From Anaerolineales bacterium (GTDB taxonomy: Bacteria; Chloroflexota; Anaerolineae; Anaerolineales; Villigracilaceae): 64,000 nt of DNA. The stretch lies in NCBI GenBank assembly GCA_015075275.1, contig JABTUU010000001.1, forward strand, positions 1,527,267-1,591,266, given 5' to 3'. The position numbers and the translations under genes are program-made. The notes beneath the pieces were generated by a model. The model had not been told where the DNA came from, ran no database searches, and saw only the letters and a program-made list of their open reading frames with translations. This document shows positions 58,899 to 64,000 of the stretch, piece after piece (the stretch's first letter is position 1; the number at the start of each line of letters is the position of its first letter).

Positions 58899-60572
58899 AT
58901 GGCTGGTTTTAAGCTTACCTACGGCACGATGTTCAATCCGCCCGAAGCTTTGCACAAAGGATTCGATAAAGCGGTGGCAACGCTCAAACAGAATTTCGGC
59001 AAAGAATACGGGATGTTCATTGACGGCAAAGACGTGTTCGCCGACGAGAAATTCGACGATCGCTCCCCCGTCAACACCAACTGGATATTGGCGCGCATGC
59101 AAAAAGGGAATGAGAATCATTCGCGCATGGCGATTGAAGCGGCGCAGAAAGCTTTCCCTGCGTGGAGTCATACGTCGTGGAAGCGGCGCGTTCAATTAGT
59201 CCGCAAAGCCTCAGCGCTGATCGAAAAGCGCATCTTCGAACTCGGAGCGGCGATGGCGCTCGAAGTCGGCAAGAATCGCATGGAATCGCTTGGCGACGTG
59301 CAAGAGACCGCCGATTTAATGTATTGGTCTGCGCAAATGATGGAGGAGAACCACGGTTTCATCAAGCCAATGGGCAAAGATCCGCTCGCCGGCTACGACG
59401 CGACCAACATCTCGGCGCTTCGCCCGTACGGCGTTTGGCTCGTTATTTCGCCGTTCAACTTCCCCTTCGCGCTCACCGGCGGACCGGTCGGCGCGGCGCT
59501 CGTAGCGGGCAACACCGTCGTCATTAAGCCCGCGTCGGACACGGCGTGGATCGTTCGTCTCTTCATAGAATGCCTGCGTGACGCAGGCTTCCCGCCCGGT
59601 GTGATCAACTTTGTAACCGGCCCCGGCTCTACCGTAGGGCAGGCTCTCGTAGACAGCCCTCATGTAGACGGCGTGACCTTCACGGGTTCGTACGATGTGG
59701 GCATGAAGATTCATCGCGATTTTGCGAATCGCAGTTACGTCCGCCCGACCATCTTGGAACTCGGCGGAAAGAACCCCGCCATTGTTTCGCGCAATGCGAA
59801 TCTCGAAGATGCGGCGACGGGCATCTATCGCTCCGCCTTCGGCTTACAGGGGCAAAAATGTTCAGCGGCTTCGCGCGTGCTGGTCGAGGAGCCGGTCTAC
59901 GATGAACTGCTCGCCAAACTCAAAAGTAAAGTAGACGCGCTTGCGATCGGCGACCCGACCGAACACTCCACATATATCGGACCCGTCATCAACAAAGGCG
60001 CGTACAACGAATTCAAAACTTATACCGAAGAGATCAACCAAGCCGGCGGACAATTTCTTACCGGCGGACATGTCAAATCCGGCGGCATGTACGACCAAGG
60101 CTACTATTGCGAACCAACTCTCGTCACAGATTTGCCCTTCGAGCATCGCTTATGGAAGCACGAAATGTTCCTGCCCATCGCTACGATCGGCAAAGTGAAG
60201 AATCTCGATGAAGCCATGAGTATCGCCAACGACGTCAATTATGGCCTGACCGCCGGCTTCTATGGTTCGCCGAAAGAGACTGCATGGTTCTTCGACAACA
60301 TCCAAGCCGGCGTGACCTATGCGAACCGTCCGCAAGGCGCGACCACCGGCGCATGGCCTGGCTTCCAACCTTTCGGCGGATGGAAAGGCTCCGGCGCAAG
60401 CGGTAAGAACGGCGGCGGCTACTACTATGTGCAGTTATATATGCACGAACAAATTCAAACGCTGATCAAACTTGCCCCCAAAAGCCCCGCAAAGAAGAAA
60501 GCCGTCAAGAAGGTTGTTAAGAAGAAGGTTGCTAAAACGGCGCCTGTAAAGAAAGCGAAGTCTCGCAAGTAA
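58899..60572 (+). CDS. pruA: 1-pyrroline-5-carboxylate (glutamate semialdehyde) dehydrogenase with Lys-rich tail
   Basis: 557 residues. ALDH4-like: MFIDGKDVFADEKFDDRSPVN, SPFNFPFALTGGPVGAALVAGNTVVIKPASDTAW, catalytic Glu in LELGGKNP and Cys in LQGQKCSAASRVLVEE (about residue 322), LFEHRLWKHEMFLP, GGWKGSGASGKNGGG. It oxidises glutamate-gamma-semialdehyde to glutamate in proline/arginine breakdown. After the usual C-terminus (about residue 525) comes a 30-residue tail of Lys, Ala and Val (KKAVKKVVKKKVAK and similar), resembling histone H1 or basic nucleoid tails and absent from the family. GGAGG ribosome site. The tail is in frame with consistent codon usage, so it is not an artefact. Confidence 0.93.
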   Translation: MAGFKLTYGTMFNPPEALHKGFDKAVATLKQNFGKEYGMFIDGKDVFADEKFDDRSPVNTNWILARMQKGNENHSRMAIEAAQKAFPAWSHTSWKRRVQLVRKASALIEKRIFELGAAMALEVGKNRMESLGDVQETADLMYWSAQMMEENHGFIKPMGKDPLAGYDATNISALRPYGVWLVISPFNFPFALTGGPVGAALVAGNTVVIKPASDTAWIVRLFIECLRDAGFPPGVINFVTGPGSTVGQALVDSPHVDGVTFTGSYDVGMKIHRDFANRSYVRPTILELGGKNPAIVSRNANLEDAATGIYRSAFGLQGQKCSAASRVLVEEPVYDELLAKLKSKVDALAIGDPTEHSTYIGPVINKGAYNEFKTYTEEINQAGGQFLTGGHVKSGGMYDQGYYCEPTLVTDLPFEHRLWKHEMFLPIATIGKVKNLDEAMSIANDVNYGLTAGFYGSPKETAWFFDNIQAGVTYANRPQGATTGAWPGFQPFGGWKGSGASGKNGGGYYYVQLYMHEQIQTLIKLAPKSPAKKKAVKKVVKKKVAKTAPVKKAKSRK

Positions 60573-60589
60573 CGCCAATCAACTGCCGT

Positions 60590-60616
60590 CCCTCTCCTTA
60601 TTATATAAGGAGAGGG
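60590..60616. repeat. CCCTCTCC palindrome (short form) after pruA
   Basis: CCCTCTCCTTA and its complement with a 5-nt loop, a perfect 11-bp stem 17 bp beyond the stop. Same core as 21545 and 24119 but without the GGGGTGAGG tail. It may serve as the transcript end. Confidence 0.8.
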
Positions 60617-60629
60617 ATATTGATTCACC

Positions 60630-60887
60630 ATGAGCGATCCTGAACAATACACAAGCCAAGAACTGATGCATCGCATCGGGACGTTCTTTCTTCTGCTTGC
60701 CATCGGACTGCTGGTCTACTTCCTGCTAGCCGATTCCGCCGGCGCGTCTGCCTTGCAATATTTCTGTTGGAGCATGATTCTCGCTATTCTTGCGTTTGCT
60801 TTCCGCGCACAATACAGGAAGCCCTCGTCTGCCAGCGGCAGGTTTGAATGGCTGAAACGATTATTGAAAGGCAAAGAAGAGGAATGA
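60630..60887 (+). CDS. Small membrane protein leading the CoA-transferase operon
   Basis: 85 residues with two helices (about 15-34 and 40-59: HRIGTFFLLLAIGLLVYFLLA; ALQYFCWSMILAILAFAFRA) and a basic C-terminus. Its stop overlaps the CoA-transferase A start as ATGA. Unrecognised; probably not an enzyme. The overlap ties it to the operon. Confidence 0.75.
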   Translation: MSDPEQYTSQELMHRIGTFFLLLAIGLLVYFLLADSAGASALQYFCWSMILAILAFAFRAQYRKPSSASGRFEWLKRLLKGKEEE

Positions 60888-61786
60888 CAAAACTCATCTC
60901 GCTTCCCGAAGCGATCGCCAATTTCGTACACGACGGAGACACAGTGTACGCGGCAGGATTCACGCACTTAATCCCGTTCGCCGCCGGGCACGAAATTATT
61001 CGGCAGGGCAAAAAGAATCTCACGCTCGCGCGCGCCACGCCCGACCTGATCTACGACCAGATGGTCGCAGCGGGATGCGCCAAGAAAGTTATTTTTTCTT
61101 ATATGGGGAACCCAGGCGTAGGCTCGCTTCGCATCGTGCGCTCAGCGATCGAACGGGGAGAATTAGAGTGGGAAGAATATTCGCACTTTGGGATGATCAC
61201 GCGCTTGCAAGCCGGCGCAGCGGGTCTGCCCTTCCTCCCTATGAATCAAACGGGCGCAACCGACCTGCAAACTGCCAATCCCAACATCAAGCAGATTCGC
61301 GATCCCTACGGAGGCGCAGACATAGTCGTCGTGCCGGCATTGAACCCTGACGTCGCCATCATCCATGTGCAACGCGCGGACGCGAATGGCAACGCGCACC
61401 TATGGGGCATTATCGGCGAACAGAAGGAAGCCGCGTTTGCCGCAAAAAAAGTTATCCTTACCGCCGAAGAGATCGTAGCCGAATCGGTTATTCGCTCCGA
61501 CCCGAACCGCACAATCATCCCCGGCATCGTGGTTAGCGCGGTGTGTCATGTTCCATTCGCCTGCCATCCCAGTTATGCGCAAGGCTGCTATGATCGCGAT
61601 AACGAGTTCTATCTCACATGGGACAAAATCAGCGCCTCGGCGGAAGCGACAAAGCAATATCTTGACGAGTGGGTGTACGGCGTAGAAGACCGCGACCAGT
61701 ATTGGCAAAAACTCGGCGCAGACGTCCACAAACGGCTTGCCATTCCCAATTTAATGAGCGAGCCGATCAACTATGGAAAGTATTAA
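60884..61786 (+). CDS. CoA-transferase subunit A (glutaconate / 3-oxoacid type)
   Basis: 300 residues from the ATG at 60884 overlapping the small membrane gene. Family I CoA-transferase alpha chain: SLPEAIANFVHDGDTVYAAGFTHLIPFAAGHEIIRQGKKNLTLARATPDLIYDQMVAAGCAKKVIFSYMGNPGVGSLRIVRSAIERGELEWEEYSHFGMITRLQAGAAGLPFLP, the GctA-like pattern. It shuttles CoA between carboxylates with the B subunit at 62629. The intervening alpha/beta hydrolase is transcribed in between. The acid pair cannot be named. Confidence 0.9.
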   Translation: MTKLISLPEAIANFVHDGDTVYAAGFTHLIPFAAGHEIIRQGKKNLTLARATPDLIYDQMVAAGCAKKVIFSYMGNPGVGSLRIVRSAIERGELEWEEYSHFGMITRLQAGAAGLPFLPMNQTGATDLQTANPNIKQIRDPYGGADIVVVPALNPDVAIIHVQRADANGNAHLWGIIGEQKEAAFAAKKVILTAEEIVAESVIRSDPNRTIIPGIVVSAVCHVPFACHPSYAQGCYDRDNEFYLTWDKISASAEATKQYLDEWVYGVEDRDQYWQKLGADVHKRLAIPNLMSEPINYGKY

Positions 61787-61801
61787 CGCGACACAATACG
61801 G

Positions 61802-62632
61802 ATGAATTACTTCGATCTCAACGGCGCGGGTCAGCCGCTGCATTTTCTGCACGCCAACGGTTATCCGCCGGAGTGTTATAAGCCATTATTTGATCTCTTA
61901 AAACCGCAATATCGCGTTTTCGGAATGCTTCTCCGTCCGCTATGGGAAGGCTCGCATCCAGACGAAATTCGAGACTGGCAACCGTTTACCGATGACTTAC
62001 TGCGCTTCCTCAATGAGCGCGAAACAGCGCCCGTGATCGGAGTCGGGCATTCCATCGGCGCGATCATCACCCTACGCGCGGCAATACGCCAACCCGACAA
62101 ATTCAGCGCTTTGATCTTAATTGATCCTGTCCTCTTTACGCCGTTTCGCATGCGTTTATGGGCGCTCGTCAACGCTCTCGGCTTGGGCGATAGACTGCAT
62201 CCGCTCATTGCGGGAGCAAAAAAACGACGGCGCACATTTAACAATCTAGAAACTGTATTCAAAGGCTATCGCAAGCGAAATGTCTTTCGCTACTTCAGCG
62301 ACGAAAATCTGCGAATTTACATTGATGGAATAACGCGCAAAACAAAGGATGGCTACGAATTGGTCTACTCGCCGGAATGGGAAGCGCAAATCTATCGCAC
62401 GGGCTTACAAGACTTCGACCTATGGCGCGCTTTACCCCAACTCGACATTCCCATTCTCTTCCTGCGCGGCGCGGAAACCGACACCTTTCTGGAGGACGCG
62501 GCGAGGCTGATACAACGGAAACAGCCGAAGGCGCGAGTCGAAGCGCTGCCAAAGTCCACGCATCTGCTGCCGGTGGAACGCCCTAAAGAAGTCGCCGGCA
62601 TTATGCAATCATTTATCGAAGAGGTTTTATGA
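61802..62632 (+). CDS. Alpha/beta-fold hydrolase between CoA-transferase subunits
   Basis: 276 residues. The nucleophile elbow is VGHSIGAIITL (Ser about residue 85); oxyanion loop LHANGYPPECYKPL near the start; Asp in FLRGAETDTFLED and His in STHLLPVERPKEV complete the triad. It is a cytosolic esterase/thioesterase-like enzyme. ATG 4-bp overlap with the B subunit (62629-62632) makes it a fixed part of the operon. A thioesterase or lactonase role on the CoA-transferase product is possible but unproven. Confidence 0.87.
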   Translation: MNYFDLNGAGQPLHFLHANGYPPECYKPLFDLLKPQYRVFGMLLRPLWEGSHPDEIRDWQPFTDDLLRFLNERETAPVIGVGHSIGAIITLRAAIRQPDKFSALILIDPVLFTPFRMRLWALVNALGLGDRLHPLIAGAKKRRRTFNNLETVFKGYRKRNVFRYFSDENLRIYIDGITRKTKDGYELVYSPEWEAQIYRTGLQDFDLWRALPQLDIPILFLRGAETDTFLEDAARLIQRKQPKARVEALPKSTHLLPVERPKEVAGIMQSFIEEVL

Positions 62633-63396
62633 GCGAGATGCGCTACTCACCCGCCGAATTAATGATCGTCAACGCCGCGCGTCTATTGCGCGACGGCGAC
62701 GTGGTCTTTGTGGGAGTCGGGCAACCGAATCTGGCGTGCAACCTCGCCAAGCGGACGCACGCACCCAACCTTGTAATGATCTACGAAGCGGGCGTGATCG
62801 GCGCGGAACCTGCGCGCCTGCCGCTTTCGATCGGCGATCCGACTCTGGTGAGCGGCTCATTATCGGTCGTAAGCATGTACGATATTTTTTCAAATTATCT
62901 TCAACGCGGCAACGTGGACGTGGGCTTCATGGGCGGCGCGCAAATTGACAAATACGGCAATATCAATGCCACGGTTATCGGCGGGTATGATTCGCCCAAG
63001 GTGCGTTTGCCCGGCTCCGGCGGCTCGCAAGAGATTGCAGCGTGGGCGAATCGCTGCTATATTATGACACCGCATCAAAAGCGCCGCTTCCCTGAAAAAG
63101 TGGAATTTATGACCTCGGCAGGCTTCATCGGCGGGCGTAACGATCGTAAAAAAGCCGGCTTACGCGGCGGCGGTATGCTCGCCGTCGTCACCGACATCGG
63201 TGTGATGGAACCCAACGAAACAGGCGAAATGACTCTAACGCAACTACACCCCGGCAAAACAGCGGAAGAAGCGCAGGCAAACACCGGCTGGGATTTAAAA
63301 ACCGCCGCGCGCATCGAGACGACTCATCCGGTTACCGCAGACGAACTCCGTATCCTCCGCGACGAGCTCGACCCGACAGGCATCTATTTAAAGTAA
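62629..63396 (+). CDS. CoA-transferase subunit B (glutaconate / 3-oxoacid type)
   Basis: 255 residues. Family I beta chain with the catalytic Glu in LVMIYEAGVIGAEPARLPLSIGDPTLV, GNVDVGFMGGAQIDKYGNINATVIG, and LPGSGGSQEIAAWANRCYIMTPHQKRRFPEKVEFMTSAGFIGG. Together with subunit A (60884) it forms the heteromer. Separation of the two subunits by an alpha/beta hydrolase is unusual; they are normally adjacent. Confidence 0.92.
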   Translation: MSEMRYSPAELMIVNAARLLRDGDVVFVGVGQPNLACNLAKRTHAPNLVMIYEAGVIGAEPARLPLSIGDPTLVSGSLSVVSMYDIFSNYLQRGNVDVGFMGGAQIDKYGNINATVIGGYDSPKVRLPGSGGSQEIAAWANRCYIMTPHQKRRFPEKVEFMTSAGFIGGRNDRKKAGLRGGGMLAVVTDIGVMEPNETGEMTLTQLHPGKTAEEAQANTGWDLKTAARIETTHPVTADELRILRDELDPTGIYLK

Positions 63397-63398
63397 TC

Positions 63399-63623
63399 TT
63401 GAAACGAATTTTTCTGACAGCCGACAAGTCGCGTCTGCGAGCGGGCTGGCGTTTGGCGCTTCAGACTATTCTCGCGTTCCTATTTTTGGCGGGCGCTGGA
63501 ATACTCATTGGAGTCGCGCTCTACCTAACTTCTCCCAACTTGATTGAGGAGTTTACGAACTCATCCACGCCAGCGATGACCGCGCTCTCTATGATCGCGC
63601 AGTCGACGCGAGCGACAACCTAA
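63399..63623 (+). pseudogene. Truncated N-terminal fragment of a CPBP-type intramembrane protease
   Basis: 74 codons from a TTG. 'RLRAGWRLALQTILAFLFLAGAG' is the usual opening of Chloroflexota CPBP (CAAX-like, PF02517) membrane proteins of about 300 residues. The frame then runs through one membrane segment and stops at 63623 before any of the EExxxR or HxxxN/H protease motifs. I read it as a 3'-deleted remnant. It might instead be a short independent membrane peptide. Confidence 0.55.
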
Positions 63624-63756
63624 AAATACATCGGCTATAGAGTAGCCCAATCGTCTCAATTCCCTCGTAAGCAAGCGTAAAAATTAAGAAACGTTCATGA
63701 TTCTGTGATATAAAGTCTTCTGCTTTTTCAAACAAGGTTGTTTGCTTAGGAGAAAC

Positions 63757-64000
63757 ATGAACATCAAGAATTTTGGACGGCTCATCCTTCTCGGCGCTCT
63801 GACGCTGTCGGCATGCGGAACAGCAACCGTCGCGCCTTCAGCCGAACCGACGGCGGGACCCGATCTCGCGCTGACTGTCACCTCGCAAGCGCAGATTTTC
63901 AAAGCGTTGACGCAAACCGCGCTCGTCCCTCCAACCCCTACTTTCACGCCCGAGCCAGCCGTCACTCTTCCCCCGCCGCCTACAGACGCGCCATCTAAAG
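63757..64000 (+). CDS. Lipoprotein with Thr/Pro linker (3' end outside window)
   Basis: ATG at 63757 after TTAGGAG. Signal MNIKNFGRLILLGALTLSAC with lipobox LSAC (Cys about residue 20), then a Thr/Pro/Ala linker (PTPTFTPEPAVTLPPPP). Open to the right edge (81 codons). Another secreted lipoprotein of the Anaerolineae TPT type; the functional domain lies outside the window. Confidence 0.8.
   Translation, partial: MNIKNFGRLILLGALTLSACGTATVAPSAEPTAGPDLALTVTSQAQIFKALTQTALVPPTPTFTPEPAVTLPPPPTDAPSK

Overview
The window comes from a chromosome of the phylum Chloroflexota, most likely class Anaerolineae. The basis is the many short-signal lipoproteins followed by Thr/Pro-rich 'TPTPT' linkers, a eukaryote/archaeal-type prolyl-tRNA synthetase, a mitochondrial-like citrate synthase, an incomplete nuo cluster, and scattered CCCTCTCC-type palindromes in otherwise compact DNA with Gly/Ala/Arg codons ending in C or G. 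No tRNA, rRNA, CRISPR array, transposase or phage gene was recognised.

Layout. 1-2.6 kb (minus): a membrane glycosyltransferase running off the left edge, a small conserved protein and an MBL-fold hydrolase. 2.7-6.2 kb (plus): a sugar ABC ATPase, a decayed trehalose synthase and a GH13 glucosidase. 6.2-9.4 kb (minus): TolB-like propeller, two paralogous lipoproteins and a sirtuin. 9.4-11.5 kb: an S9 peptidase. 11.6-16.4 kb (minus): citrate synthase, malate dehydrogenase, thioredoxin reductase and a Cys-to-Asp MurA. 16.5-21.3 kb (plus): prepilin peptidase and TadE/TadG-like proteins, the last with a repeat-encoded Thr/Pro tail. 21.3-24.4 kb: glmS, dCMP deaminase and PspC.

24.4-31.2 kb is a probable amine or hydroxylysine catabolic locus: a FAD amine oxidase, a kinase-M23-aminotransferase fusion, an ArsR/SufR-like regulator with a palindrome at its start, and an aldehyde dehydrogenase. 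31.2-35.6 kb (plus): iscX, nuoB, nuoCD, nuoI and an Mrp-type Fe-S carrier, a coherent respiratory/Fe-S group. 35.6-39.1 kb (minus): a LysM protein followed by a three-gene island of unrecognised secreted proteins with alien codon usage. 39.2-45.3 kb (plus): PSP1 protein, PIG-L deacetylase, M20 amidohydrolase, a 7TM diguanylate cyclase, and a GbsR-like regulator with a reductase. 45.3-47.4 kb (minus): CruF-like membrane protein and cca. 47.4-54 kb (plus): a candidate small RNA, MazG, LOG protein, proS, a helical-repeat protein, a FAD oxidase and acs, then a DUF1684 protein. 55-58.7 kb (minus): a complete ECF transporter operon with an extra small membrane protein and a 25-codon leader ORF. 58.9-63.4 kb (plus): a P5C dehydrogenase with a Lys-rich tail and a CoA-transferase operon with an embedded hydrolase. 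The window ends with a truncated CPBP remnant and the start of another lipoprotein.

Together the genes describe a heterotroph that feeds amino acids, amines and short acids through acetyl-CoA and the TCA cycle into a NADH dehydrogenase. The most unusual stretches are the alien island (36.06-39.09 kb), the three-domain fusion with its regulator (25.9-29.6 kb), the candidate RNA at 47.41-47.52 kb, and the leader-ORF arrangements at 54.1 and 58.6 kb. All functional calls come from reading motifs by eye; no database search was run.
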